A DNA stretch of 64,000 nt from Zarea fungicola (lineage: Eukaryota; Ascomycota; Sordariomycetes; Hypocreales; Cordycipitaceae). Positions within the stretch are counted from its first letter, which is position 1. Every line of letters begins with the position of its first letter. Below are positions 1 through 11,615 of this stretch, piece after piece. The notes under the pieces were generated by a model that worked only from the letters and a program-made list of their open reading frames with translations, ran no database searches and was not told the DNA's origin. The position numbers and the translations under genes are program-made. The stretch lies in the NCBI GenBank assembly GCA_900169235.1, contig FWCC01000193.1, forward strand, positions 147,339 to 211,338. The letters run 5' to 3'.

Positions 1-1267
1 AAGAACACATTATTAACATGGAAAAGCTTATGCATGGACTACCATATACAGACCAGAGCCACTGTTAGATCGGCCTGCACCGCGAGTCAGCGAGTCATTT
101 ACCAGTAACCAGGACCAAGTCTCAGATCTGCTATGCTACGCGCCCGTGTAGATGCTATTATGCAGAGCGACAGTGAAGCAGCATTCACAAAAGTAAGCAG
201 CGGTTGACCAATGGAAAACAAGTCAAAATTTAGTTATTGAAGCATAGGCGATCGCGAGGCGATGGCCGGGGGCTTGCATACCAGCCACTGATGGCCGGAC
301 AATGATGGCCAATCACGGGCTGTCCTCATTCGTGGCCGGCCCTCGCCGCCCTGCAAGGCGCTGCATGGCGTCGCCATGATTAATTTGGGGCAATAACCAG
401 TCAAACGGGCGCACTAGAGTGCCAATCTCTGTAATTAAAGACTAGAGTTGCTATCGTTTATCAGCTTCGGAATTATTACCTAATAGCTGGTTGGCCAAGA
501 CGAACGGACCAGGAAATATGACGTGGGGTGCATAACCAGCGATGGGTCGCGTGCTAATTCTGACTGTGTTGGTGTGTAAGCGCAGGGTCTTGCTCGGTTT
601 AAATCGGGAGCCTTTTGGACCCCAACAGGTATAGAGAAGCAAGATAGTGGTATGACTGACCATTGCTGTGCAGCGAAGACCTATAACCGATGTTTTGATA
701 ACCAAGAACCGAGCCGGACGCCTGCTCATCGGGTGGCGCTGAGCGGAATCCGATACCGAACCCTGTGGACGCTTGGCTCCAAAGGTACCTGCGTATAGGA
801 TTCTGGAAGGACTGGGTCTTCAAAATAGTACACAATCAGTGAAGGCAGCTTCACCAGACTGCTAAATGGTGCATAACTCAATAATCTCGTTCTTTAAATG
901 GAACTCAAGGAATGTTTCGGCAAAGTTTAGTCGAACTGTCGTGCGCAACCTGGTGGTCAACAAGTGGTGCCAATACAATGAGGTTCGCAATTAATTACAC
1001 AGCAGCCCAATTTTTATACACTCTACTTCATGTTATCATACCCACTCATAATGCCAAGGGCTTGGGTCTGTAAGCATGAGACCCGCTAGCTGCGTGTAAT
1101 ATCATGTTTCGAAGATGGTCGGTTGTCTCAGTGATGCGTTGTCTAGATAAGGTAGGTGTCTGCGACAGTGACCTAGTATTTCAACCCAGCTGCCCCCCGC
1201 GTTCTTTTAGTATATTCCAAGTAGCATTCACAATTACTACGTTTCTTTAGGCATTACTCTCATAATC
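1..1267. other. Intergenic, no gene seen; includes LDH promoter
   Basis: I see no convincing coding region: the short open frames on both strands lack recognisable motifs or splice-linked continuations. The last part is the upstream region of the lactate dehydrogenase gene, with a weak TATA-like stretch (TATATT at 1211-1216) 52 bases before its ATG. Confidence 0.6.
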
Positions 1268-2221
1268 ATGTCTGACTTCCAAGGGCCCAAAATCGCCATC
1301 ATTGGCATTGGCAAGGTTGGCGCTGCCGTAGCCTACTCCATCATCCACAAGCAAATCGCCAGCGAGGTCCTCATCCTAGATCTCAAGGAGGACTTCCAGG
1401 ATGCCCAAGTCCAAGATCTTCGCGATTCGACTAGCTTCGGCATCTCACCACGCGTCCGCCCCGGCACCTGGAAGGAGTGTGGTCAGTGCGACATCATCGT
1501 CTTCACAGCCGGCACCAACCAAAAGGCCGGAGAGTCTCGCCTCTCTCTTCTCCAGCGCAACCTTGGCGTCATCCGAGGCGGCTTTGAGAAGATGGCGCCT
1601 TTCAAGGAGGACGCCATCCTGATCATGGTCACCAACCCCGTTGACATTATGACATACTTTGCCGTGAAATACTCGGGCCTCCCCGCCAGCCAAGTCTTTG
1701 GCAGCGGCACCATTCTCGACACTACACGCCTCAAGGATACCATTGCGCAGCGAGCCCAGGTTGCGCCCAGGGCTGTCCACGCCTACGTTGTCGGCGAGCA
1801 CGGCGACTCACAGACCATTGCCTGGTCCAACATGGCGATTGGCGGCATCCCCGTCGACCAGGTCCTTCCCCTCGACGTCGAAGAAAAGCAAGAGGTCGCC
1901 GAGTTTGTCCGATTCAAGGCGGACAGGCTAAACAAGGTCAAGGGCGAGACGTCCTTTGGCATCGGTGCCGTTATTTCCTCCATCTGCACGTCTGTTCTCC
2001 TCGACGAGCGCCACGTCCTCCCCCTCAGCCACTACCACAGCGACTACGGCATGTGCTTCAGCAAGCCCGCCATCCTTGGCCGCCGCGGCATCGTCAAGTC
2101 ACTGGACATTGGCCTGGATGAGGACGAGCAGGCGTCTTTGGAGAGGTCGATTGCGAAGCTCAAGAGCGTCGCCTACTCGACCGAGAACCCAGAGCCCGTG
2201 GCCATTGAAAGCCGTCTTTAA
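1268..2221 (+). CDS. L-lactate dehydrogenase, NAD-dependent, single exon
   Basis: This 317-residue protein belongs to the LDH/MDH family and should interconvert pyruvate and L-lactate with NAD(H) in the cytosol. Seen in the sequence: the Rossmann glycine motif GIGKVG at residues 13-18; an acidic residue, D38, at the end of the second strand for NAD ribose; the substrate loop NQKAGESR at 84-91; D151 and R154 in LDTTR; and the catalytic histidine H178 in GEHGD. Q85 sits at the position that in this family selects pyruvate (Gln) over oxaloacetate (Arg), so LDH is favoured over malate dehydrogenase. R91 is the mobile-loop arginine. The reading frame is uninterrupted, the length is normal, and the ATG follows a short AT-rich leader. 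Fungal L-LDHs of this type are patchily distributed, and the lack of introns would fit an old transfer or simple intron loss; the sequence alone does not decide. The physiological direction is unknown. Confidence 0.93.
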   Translation: MSDFQGPKIAIIGIGKVGAAVAYSIIHKQIASEVLILDLKEDFQDAQVQDLRDSTSFGISPRVRPGTWKECGQCDIIVFTAGTNQKAGESRLSLLQRNLGVIRGGFEKMAPFKEDAILIMVTNPVDIMTYFAVKYSGLPASQVFGSGTILDTTRLKDTIAQRAQVAPRAVHAYVVGEHGDSQTIAWSNMAIGGIPVDQVLPLDVEEKQEVAEFVRFKADRLNKVKGETSFGIGAVISSICTSVLLDERHVLPLSHYHSDYGMCFSKPAILGRRGIVKSLDIGLDEDEQASLERSIAKLKSVAYSTENPEPVAIESRL

Positions 2222-2701
2222 TTTTTTTTTTTTCATTGCATATTCTTTTCTAACGACTTTTTTACGGACCAGGAGCACTGTTTTTCGGAGCACAGTAGGA
2301 ATAACCCCTAGACCTGTTAATATATATTCTCTATGTTGTATACCCAATTTTTATTTAGGCAAGCATGCAAGGATTGTGTGTAATGCGGGCATGCGTCTCG
2401 GGGAGACGAAATAATGACTTGATTGGAGGGCAGGTACGAGAACAAAACGAGTACAACGTTTCAACGATACCATTGTACGGTGGATACTAGAAAAGCGTGA
2501 GTAATATTGGATGCGTAGAATAAGCCGTGCAGCGGTGTGTCGGTCCCGTCTCACTCACGTCACCATGAGTAAGTCAGTCTCGGAATTCTAGTCGGTTTCC
2601 AGACTAAAATCACAATAAAACATTTTTCTTTTTCTTCTTCCGTCACATGACCAGTAACCAATCGCATTTTTGACATTGTAGAATAGAGAGAATACTCAGA
2701 C
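2222..2701. other. Intergenic between convergent genes, no gene seen
   Basis: This 480-base stretch lies between the 3' ends of the LDH and FNT genes. It begins with a T-rich tract just after the LDH stop codon, presumably part of the 3' untranslated region. No other feature is visible. Confidence 0.6.
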
Positions 2702-3818
2702 TCAGACACCGATGCTGCTGCTTTCACTGTGGCTCGCCTTCTCGTCGGCCCTGAACAGCTTGCCGTCGACACGAATTGGCTCCGGAATTCCCGTAAGATC
2801 CTGTATTATTACATTAGTACTCAACTAGGCAATAAAATTCCGAACAGGGGATAATGCGCATACCAAGTACCAGTGAACAGCGGCGACGAAAACGCCACCG
2901 CCCACAATGTTGCCCAACAGGGCCGGAATCATGGACTTCCAAATGTAGTAGCCCACTGTGATGGTGGGACTGCCCAGGAAAATGGCCATGGGGATAAAGT
3001 ACATGTTGGCGACGACGTGATCGAGCCCGAGTGCGACAAAGGCAAACACGGGCCACCATATAGCGGCAATCTTGGACGCCACGTCGCGCGCCTGAAACGC
3101 GAGCCAGCATGCGACGCACACCAGCCAGTTTGCTCCGATGGCACGGATGAAGATTTGGTGCCAGTGAGGCGTGTACGCTTTTTTATCGGCAAATTTGATG
3201 GCCTCCTCCCGGTAGAGCTTGTCGTCTAGGACGCCGCCGTAGCCAATGACGATGCCGACGATGAAGAGTGAGCCAGCCAGGTTGCCAAAGAAGGTGAGCG
3301 CCCAGTGCATGAGCATTTTCCAGACACTAATTCGACGATGCAATGCAGAGAGGGTGGTGTACTAGAGATTAGCTCGGTCAGCTGCAAAAGAAAAAAAAAA
3401 GAAAAAAAAAAAGAGCAGTGATCGACAGATACAGCTGTTCGTGCGATGCATACCATGAAGCTGCCGGTACAGAGATCGGTGCCTGTCAATACAATAATGA
3501 CAAGGGACAGTGGGAAAACCATGGCGGAAATCATCCGGATCAAACCTGGAGCATTTTCTTGATACTTTAAAGATGGGGTACTTGGTTAGTTCCTGTGCGA
3601 CTAGATTTGACGCCGATCTCAAGTACACGCACCCAAGGAGACGTGTTGATCACCAGGCACACTGACGACGAAAATGCCAGATAGCAGCCGCCCATCACGG
3701 AGCTGATGAATATCTTGTCCACGCGCATGTTGGCCTTTTTGGTACCAACTCGAGAGCAAATCTCGGTGGTCTCCGTCGCCGTGTAGCCATTGATGTTGAA
3801 TGTATCCGTGCCGGCCAT
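2702..3818 (-). CDS. Formate/nitrite transporter (FNT) family channel, four exons
   Basis: Integral membrane channel for small monovalent anions such as formate or nitrite; nitrate-assimilating fungi use one FNT member (NitA type) for nitrite uptake. I assign exons 3818-3633, 3564-3454, 3361-2864 and 2800-2702, all joined in phase 0, giving 297 residues, normal for fungal FNTs. The three introns are 68, 92 and 63 bases with GT...AG ends; the last has a good branch site (TACTAAT). The second intron carries a long poly-T tract (on this strand). Seen in the protein: about six hydrophobic helices; the segment LTGTDLCTGSFM in the second exon; FFGNLAGSL; GANWLVC; and GLDHVVANM, all hallmarks of the family. 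The C-terminal tail (about 30 residues) is charged and serine-rich, probably cytosolic. Which anion it carries cannot be read from the sequence; no nitrate or nitrite reductase gene lies nearby. Confidence 0.9.
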
Positions 3819-5570
3819 TGTGAGTTGCTGGCTCTCTGCGTTGTCGCTGCTGCACAAATGAGGAAAAAGTGGCGGCGCCGCTTGGTGACGATACGGAGAT
3901 CCCAGATCTGATGAGAGACAGGGGGCGCCGGAGAAGGGATGGTGGCTCTTTTTATTGTCAGTGGGCTCACTACGCGCTGGCGAGACAACTGATTCACATT
4001 GGAGCTCAGCAAAATGTTTAGGCTCAAACTTTGCAAATTTCCCGAAAATTCCCCGCGTTTTGCATGGATACTGTTGCATTTGATCCAGCTTCTAAACGTG
4101 TCCATTCACCAATCCCCAGGTTTTCATGCCGACCGCCGATGCAGGCTTATTCCCCGTACAGGTTTGACGTGGGGAGGGCTTACAGGAAGGATCGAGTGCA
4201 ACGTCACGACGTCACGGTACAATGTCTAGAACAGCATAATGAGACAGGACCACAAGTAAAACAAGTTTTTGCACCACTAGGAAACCGACTTGCAGTACCA
4301 AAGCGCAATCATTGGGCCGCCAATTGTTAGCCGAAGTCTCTGTGTCACGGGCAGCAATGTACTTCTCCGTAGCTGCTTTTATCCACGAAATGTGTGGTCG
4401 GGAGTCATTCAAGCCTTCGTTAGCAGTATGGCTACACTTTGCAAAATGTTTTAATTTCCTTTGGAATCTTCTTGCGACCGCTGCGTGAAACAGCAATCTT
4501 CAGTGACCATATGCTCAGCGCTCAGTTTAATTGGCCAGAGCACATCAGCAGCACAGTTGATAAGAAGCTAAAAGCTGGAAAATTCTACTCGATACGGGAA
4601 AGAAAAAAGAAGACGTGCGATTTAGGGAATTCTCTCCATGGACAGCTACAGCGCCGCTTGGATCAAGCCTTTGCATCTGAAGTTGACGCAATTCATTAAA
4701 CATCTCATCATTTGAGACAGAAGCTACAGCGCCGCCTTAATCCCGAAACTAGATGGCCAGATCGCCAAGAACAAGGCTGACAGCGAATACGTAGACGAAT
4801 GCGCCGAGCGAAAGAAATATCGCTATTTGATCAAGGAGCCACATAAATATTTCCACAAGTTAAAAATTAAAGATTCAAGTGTTGTTCCAAGCGTCTTGAT
4901 GCAAGTCATAGTGGATTGAGACCACTCAAGGAGGCAGCTCATGGAAAGCTCTTGTGGTTAGATTTCCCACAGCAGCGGGGGTCGGCAGGATTACGCTATT
5001 TGATTGTTGGAAGATAACTCGGAAATAATAGCATCTTATCAATGTACCAATAAAGAATGTGGCGGATGCTTGCACATGTACTTGGGATTTCTCACCTAGT
5101 TAGGTCATCAACAATTTTCCGTTTCTGGGTTTATGTAACAAAGGAGACTCGCGTCGCGAGAATTCTAAAGTCCGGGGCTGGTAAAGTTATTTTTGACGGA
5201 TCGCGATCAGCGAGTTCAGCTGTCTCGTCTTCCAGAGGTTCCTTACTAATCGGGATTTTGGCCACGACATGATCCTTGGCAACGTTTTTTCCCACAACAC
5301 CATACTCCGACGGCGGAACGCATGATGTCGTCCGGATTTAGGAGATTACCATAAATGGCAAGGCTTGCCCTATTGCAAGGGTATATTTCCTTGCAAGTAA
5401 TAAAGTCCGCAGCGTAGTCCCTACAACAGGACATGATCAGCTCACGCCTCGGTGAGACGAGTTGGACGTATAAAAGTAGCGATGGCCTTTCAAGTCCAGA
5501 TCTATTTTGTATACTGTAGTGCATAAGAGAAAAGCCTTTCAAGTTGTTGTCATCATTTCAATTGTCGAAA
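3819..5570. other. Intergenic, no intact gene seen
   Basis: This 1.75 kb stretch separates the divergent FNT and SDR genes. A 13-base word (GCTACAGCGCCGC) occurs twice, near 4647 and 4722. A frame on the minus strand (4496-4212) is open for 94 codons, but I recognise nothing in it. The 3' end holds the SDR promoter. Confidence 0.5.
5469..5476 (+). promoter_or_regulatory. TATA box of the SDR gene
   Basis: TATAAAAG lies 95 bases before the ATG at 5571, a spacing also seen for several other genes in this window. A promoter still in place suggests the truncated SDR may still be transcribed. Confidence 0.5.
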
Positions 5571-6125
5571 ATGTCTACCGAGAAGCAAGTAATCCTGGTT
5601 ACCGGAGCTAACCAAGGAATCGGACTCGAAATCGTCAGAAAATTGGCAAAGGAGCATCCTAGCTATCATATTTTAATGGGATGCCGGTCTCTCGCCAAAG
5701 CAAAAGAAGCCATTTCCACGATTTCTTCCACGGCAACAATCACACCGATCGAAATTGACATTTCTTCAAACGTCTCCATTGCCACCTGCATCGCCGAGAT
5801 TGAGCGAGAGCACGGCAGGCTAGATGTCCTCATCAACAATTCGGGCATTGGAGGAGCAGCCGTCGCGGACCTTGCCAGCTCAAGAGAGAAAATGGCCAAG
5901 ATTTTCGATGTCAATGTCTTTGGGACAATGGAGCTTACCGATGCGGCCATTCCTCTTTTACAAAAGGCGCAGGACAAGGGCTCAGTGCCACGCATCGTTT
6001 TCATCACCTCGGAGCTGGGGTCGCTGCAGAATACACTCGATCCTGAATGGAAGTACCATGCACTTCAGGAGAAGCAAAGAGGATTAAAGTTCCGAAACAA
6101 AGTCATGGTAAAATTCCAGCAATGA
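5571..6125 (+). pseudogene. Short-chain dehydrogenase/reductase, truncated before the catalytic Tyr-Lys
   Basis: The 184-residue product starts like a normal classical SDR: NAD(P)-binding TGANQGIG at residues 11-18, an LDVLINNSGIGG strand (the NNAG motif with Ser), the FDVNVFG helix start, and IVFITSELGSL, which carries the catalytic-serine region. Family members with this N-terminus usually run to about 240-250 residues and contain the YxxxK active-site pair after this point. Here the similarity stops at about residue 165, followed by a short lysine- and arginine-rich unrelated tail and a stop. I found no continuation of the SDR in any frame up to 6860, and no plausible intron. The ATG at 5571 has a better context and family fit than an in-frame ATG at 5544. 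It is probably a non-catalytic remnant, though a short expressed protein cannot be excluded. Confidence 0.75.
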
Positions 6126-6863
6126 AGAATTAAATTTGCAGTAGAATCAGATTATTACTATTTTATCCGCGTCATCTCACATGAAATCGGAAGCGCAGTC
6201 GCTAGAGAGGGACGACAATGTCGCAAAAGCCCATCTTCCCGATGCTTTATTCGGATGCCGCAGAGACTTGGTCGCTCTACGGTTCAATTTCCATCTTTTA
6301 GTATGTTTTTTGTCGGTACTGAGATCTAGAGAGAGAGTCTTGAAGTTTTCGTAACTAAGCAGAAAGATAACTGAGTGTTGGTGCATGAAGCCCGCCAACA
6401 ATTGTGCTTTAGTGATAGAGGACCAGTCAAGTATAAGATACAGTTTATTTACTTTTTTCTGTTTTTTTAAGAGTTGGCACATGACAAGTATAAAATTGAA
6501 GGAAAATTTAGATACCATTTTACTGCTCTCACTTTGATTTGAACTACCATTTAAATAGCACAGCATAGAAAACTTGTTAAGTACATGGAGCAACAACATA
6601 ACGGACCTATGTTAGTAACTAACTGAATCGCAGCCAATTTTGCAGTAGATTTGTTAATGTCATACTTCCTTTGCAGGGTAGTGAGCGTGTGACCCACGCG
6701 TGGATCAGTGCCTGAACGTAGTGGAGACGGGTCACGGCCCGCCGTTTCGCTCCCGTTGACGCTGCATCTCACAAGGCATTCTTGAGCATCGCAGCTATAC
6801 AATATCTCTTCTTCAAGAAACCCTAAAATATCATCTAGTCTGGTGGCACAGGTGGCTCATCCA
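6126..6863. other. Intergenic, no gene seen
   Basis: AT-rich stretch between the truncated SDR and the NLR gene. Open frames on the minus strand (6599-6177) have no recognisable content. It must include the NLR promoter, but I see no clear TATA box. Confidence 0.5.
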
Positions 6864-9800
6864 ATGAAGCAGCAAAGCTTGAGTCTGATGCGCGGCCTGA
6901 GTCAAGCCATATTTTCGCCCAGGTGGACAGCCGTAACCTGGCTGCTTGGCGCGCTCTACGTCGCAACATGGGTTCCCAAACTTGTGAGGCTCACTTTGAG
7001 ACAGTCCTCGGCGCATCATACACCATCTGCCAAAGAGGGCGTTCATCTTGAAAACCTTACAGCCGAAAGAGACAGAGGGGACACAGACATCGACATTGTT
7101 GCGATCCACGGCCTGGACACAAAATCGCCAGATACATGGACCTGGAAGTCTAAAGGGGGCCAGCCAGATGTCAACTGGTTGGCAGATTCAAACATGCTCC
7201 CAAGTCAGATGGAGAGAGCACGAATATACACATGCGACTGGCCAGCCATCCTATATCAGCCGTCTGAGCTGGCCCCCAAGACTGTGGACGAGTATACTCG
7301 TCCTCTGTTGGATGGCATTCGCAGAGAACTCTTGAGAGACGACGGCCTGCAAGAGGAGCCTCGACCTATCCTCTTCATTGCATCCTGTCTTGGTGGCGTC
7401 ATTCTAAGCGCCGCTCTCGTGGATGCGGCCAACACAGAGAGCGACTATCATCGCGTTTTCCGGGCGACGCGAGGTATTGTCTTCTTGGCTACACCATTCC
7501 GAGGCACGTCATTTGCAGATGTCGCCAACTGGGCCGAGGTCGGATTAAGGTTCCACGCCGCATTTAAAGATGAGAAAATAACCACACTCATTGACAACGT
7601 GAAAGCACCTCTTTCCAAAATTATCAATGACTTCACTCGAATATATAAAAGCAAAGAAAATCCAATAGAGCTGGTCAGCTTCTACGAAGGCAAAACGACG
7701 AGCCTGCCTAAGAAGGTATTTCCATGGCTGCCACTCCGTGGTTGGCTGCGCCAAGAAAAGCTGGTAAGCAGCTTTACATGTGCTCCATGTAGAGCGACAA
7801 CTAATCGTTCTTAGTTGGTGGACGAAAACTCTGCAAATTTGGACATGGTGTCAAATCGACTGCGCCTGGACAGACGGCATTCTCTAATGAACAAATTCAG
7901 TGGTCCGGATTGTACAGCGTACCAGACAGTTGCTGGTAAAATAACAGCTGCAGTTGCAAAAATACTGCGAGGGACACTGTTGAATCAGGCTGACAGGTTC
8001 ATATTGACCAACCGCTACACGAAAGAAACACTCGAAATTACTCGTCTCTCAGGCGCGCCGTTGTCAATGGAGCAGTGCTACATTAACCTCGCCATTGTGA
8101 CTCGAGATGTAAGCCAATCCACGCTTGGCGCTTCCCTCAAGATACAAACACCTGAACAAGAAATGCAAGTAAGCCTGCCGACGCTGTTCAGCGACCGAAA
8201 GGGTAAACAGCCACGTAGGATCATAATTCGGGGTAGTGCGGGAGTGGGAAAAACAACATTGTGCAAGAAGATAGTATACGACTTCCATCATGGGAAATCA
8301 ACAGCTCTACGCCGCTCCTGGGCAACCCTCTTCGACCGCATTCTCTGGGTACCCCTTCGGAAACTCAAAGAAAAGCCAGTGCATAGCTTCAACGACCTCT
8401 TCTGTCATGAGTTTTTCTCTCTGCCTCAGAAGCGAGAAGATCTTGCCAATCATCTTGCAGATATGTTTCCCAAGATTAGTAGTAGGACACTTTTTCTTCT
8501 CGATGGTTTGGATGAGATCTTACCGGACCTGGACATTGAAGGAAACAGGTTCAAATTCCTCGAGGAACTGCTAGGCCAGCAGAATGTTATAGTCACATCA
8601 CGCCCGTCGGCAAATCTGCCTTACCGCCTTAGACATCCTGACCTCGAGCTCGAAACAATCGGATTCTACCCTCCACAGGTGAATCAGTATATTGAAAATA
8701 ACTTTGGCAGTTCTTTAGACGAAAAAAAAGCCGCCGACCGAGTTCGTTCAATGATGAGCTTTCTCGAAACAAAGCAGCTTCTGCAGAGTCTTGTGCGGAT
8801 CCCAATTCAACTAGATGCCCTGTGCTATACATGGGATGAATACAGCGGCATGGACCTTGGCAGCACCCCAGATACCATGACTTCAACTTATATAGCCTTG
8901 GAAGAAAAGCTGTGGAAGAAGGATGCAGTGAAAATGAGCAAGATCGCTGCCGGTGTGCCCGTAACTCTCTCCCACGTTGCATCGGGTGCCACATCGTTCA
9001 TGTCGGATGAGAGACAATTCCTTGAGCTTCTCGCAATTTCTGGGCTCCACAATAACAAGATTGAATTCTCTTCTGCTGATTGGGGACGCGTCTCGTCTCA
9101 TTTGAGGCTCCAGGGATTCTTGCCCAATAAGACGCTTCCGCATATCTCGTTCTTACGCACAGCGAGCCAAAATACAGGTTCCGGGTACTGCCACTTTATC
9201 CACCTTACCTTTCAAGAGTATTTTGCAGCACGGTACTTTGTGGAAAAATGGAATACCCCAGGAGACCAACTAGAGCTTCTCGGACTGAGCAGTACCAAGA
9301 CGCATTTGGTCAGCCCCGTACAATACCTTCGCAAGCATAAATACACGGCACGCTACGACATATTTTGGCGTTTTGTTGCCGGAATACTGGACCGAGAACA
9401 TCAAGCACAAGTTTCAAGCTTCATCAACGCTATTGAACAAGAACCGCTTGACCTCCTTGGTCCTACACATCAACGACTGGTTATGAATTGCTTGAGCGAA
9501 ATTTCATCTGGATTTCAAATGCGGCGAGGTCTAGAACGCAGGCTTACGCAGTGGCTCTTGTTCGAGACTAGACATACCATGTTCCCACATCTATCTAGGC
9601 AAGCGGAACTTCCCGACTTGTCCCTGAATGATGCCATACAGAGCGCATCTGGAGAAGCTCGGAGTTCTATTTTGCGTTCACTATCTTTTAGGCCGTCAAT
9701 ACCTGACTGCACTTTGAAAGTACTCTCCTCATGGCTCCACAGCGGTCATCCCAACCTTGAAGACGTATTGAGGGCCTTTGGGGGACCGTCTCCTTTGCCA

Positions 9801-11435
9801 GACGACGTCCTTGATACTCTGGTGCTGCATCTTGATACTGAGAGTGCCGAAATACGAATTCGTGTAGCTGATGCTCTAAGCAGTCAAGCAGACCTGCCCC
9901 AGAAGCTCATCTATACGATAGCGAAGCACCTAGACAACGAAAACTCGGACAAGCTTACTGCGCTCAAAGCCCTATGCCAAAGACCATCCTTACCCGACGA
10001 AGTTATCCTACAAATTGTCAAGTGTCTAAATCATGAGTCCACAAATATTCGCGAGCATAGCCTCGATGCCTTGTTCAGCCTAGATGCCTTGCCGTTTGCG
10101 GCCCTGGCAGCGATTGAGGCGCGGCTGGACGATCCGGAAAGGGAGTTGAGAATAACGGCCTTTAGGGCTCTTTGCTCGCAACCATGCCTACCTCATGACA
10201 TTGCTCAAGCCATTGCAGTGCGATTTGACCACGGGGACCCGACCTTTTTGGAATATTATGGTTATTTCGTCACCGCACCGGTCTTGACTGTAAGCCTTCT
10301 TTCGGCTTTACTGGAGCAGCTTGACGTTGATAAATGGATCATGTGGAGTAACACATCAATACTATTAAGCATGCAGCCGGCCCTGCCCGCAGAAGTTCTA
10401 TCCACCATAGCGCTGCGGCTTAATGACCGTATCCCTGGCGTTCGTGTCTCCGCCATCGAGGTTCTTGGTAGGCGACCAAGGCTGCCTGACGAATTGCTGC
10501 TGAATATAGCGGCGATGCTTCATGACAGGGACGAACAAGTGCGTTCCGCCGCCGTTGGTGCTCTAGGCTCGCGGCCAGACTTATCGGAGGAAATCCGCAC
10601 AGATTTCATGACAAAGTTTAATGATGAAGCTTTTTGTGTGCGGCTTGCCGCTGTTGAGGCATCACGCAAGCAGGTTTCCTTGTCCAAAGAAACCCTGTCA
10701 GCCATTGCCAACCACCTTGGTGATGATGCTCTAGCATTACGGAGAGAGGCTATAGAAGCACTAAGCGAAGTCGCTGAACTGCCGCAAGAGCTCCTTTCAG
10801 CTGTAGCGAGCCATGCCAACGATGAGGACTATAGAATACGACGGGCCGCTATGAAGGCGTTATGCAGGGTTTCGGTCCTGCCGAGCGACAGCGAGCTCTT
10901 CTATCACGTTCTGGGGGGGCTGCACAGTCATGACGAGGATGCAAGAGAACTTGCCGCGGAGGCATTAACCAAGTGTCCAAAGATCCCTGATGACATGTTT
11001 GCAGAATTAGAAACGATGATGAATGAAGAAAATCAAACACTGAAACGCTACGCCCTCGAAGCCCTTTGCAGACAGCCAGCCCTGCCCAAGACGGTTCTCT
11101 CAGCACTCTCAGTCAAGCTGAACGGTCTTGAGGAATTTGAAAGCTTTAATTTAGTCGATGTTCTCAAAGAATCTACGCGCGATTCGCTTTTTCCCTTCAT
11201 CCTCAACAGCAGTCATGCTGCAGCGATCTGTAAGCCTCTAATCCTTGGAAGCCTTTGGAACCCCTTCAGCTTCTACATTGAAGACAATGAATTTTGCTTC
11301 AATTTTCCCGAAGGCGTCAGGCGATTTCCCATTGGAAATAGAAATCCAAACATCTTGGAACATCTCAAGATGGCGCGACCGGTAGACATTCCAGCTGTAA
11401 GCGGCGTAGTAGCAGGAGAAGATGATGAGGAATAA
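6864..11435 (+). CDS. Fungal NLR: lipase-like (SesB-type) domain + NACHT + HEAT repeats
   Basis: Exons 6864-7763 and 7815-11435 are joined over a 51-base intron in phase 0, giving 1506 residues. Order of parts: a hydrophobic segment at about 21-42; an alpha/beta-hydrolase domain of SesB type, about 75-330, with DIVAIHGL, a nucleophile elbow at 172-178 (IASCLGG), the oxyanion-side strand GIVFLATPFRG, and the probable catalytic His322 in DRRHSLMNKF; the linker SMEQCYINLAIV typical of fungal STAND proteins at about 384-395; a NACHT ATPase with Walker A GSAGVGKTT at 440-448, Walker B LFLLDGLDE at 526-534, and the helical end motif FIHLTFQEYFAARYF at 761-775; then about 15 tandem helical repeats of about 33 residues (about 897-1405) of HEAT type with a recurrent Leu-Pro turn; and an acidic C-terminus. 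By family analogy it is an intracellular receptor: the repeats sense a ligand, the NACHT oligomerises, and the lipase-like domain triggers incompatibility-type cell death or defence. The elbow has Cys175 where Ser is usual. An alternative start is ATG 6888. The gene looks intact. Confidence 0.88.
9606..11130 (+). repeat. About 15 HEAT-type repeats inside the NLR gene
   Basis: The coding sequence holds about fifteen units of about 99 bases. The protein pattern is a helix start around Arg-x-x-Ala-x-x-Ala-Leu, then Leu-Pro-(Asp/Glu), then a second helix ending in x-x-Leu-x-Asp. The units are clearly diverged from each other, so they are old duplications rather than recent identical copies. The seventh unit (around residue 1100) is the most degenerate. 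Confidence 0.75.
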
Positions 11436-11615
11436 GTTGCAAAGTATATATGAAAACAACTGTTTTATTCGCGCTATGCTCTACGGAATAGGAACAATGG
11501 TAATTTGAAACATGAACTTTATTTACATCTATATTCTAGTCATTATTATTCTTAATTAAAGAAACAGACCCATAAGGCCTGCCACGTTTGGTGCTGTATT
11601 CCCCCTCCGAGACTC

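Noticed and set aside
4212..4496. 94-codon minus-strand frame near the FNT gene
   Set aside because: No family resemblance, no clear splice partners; likely chance.
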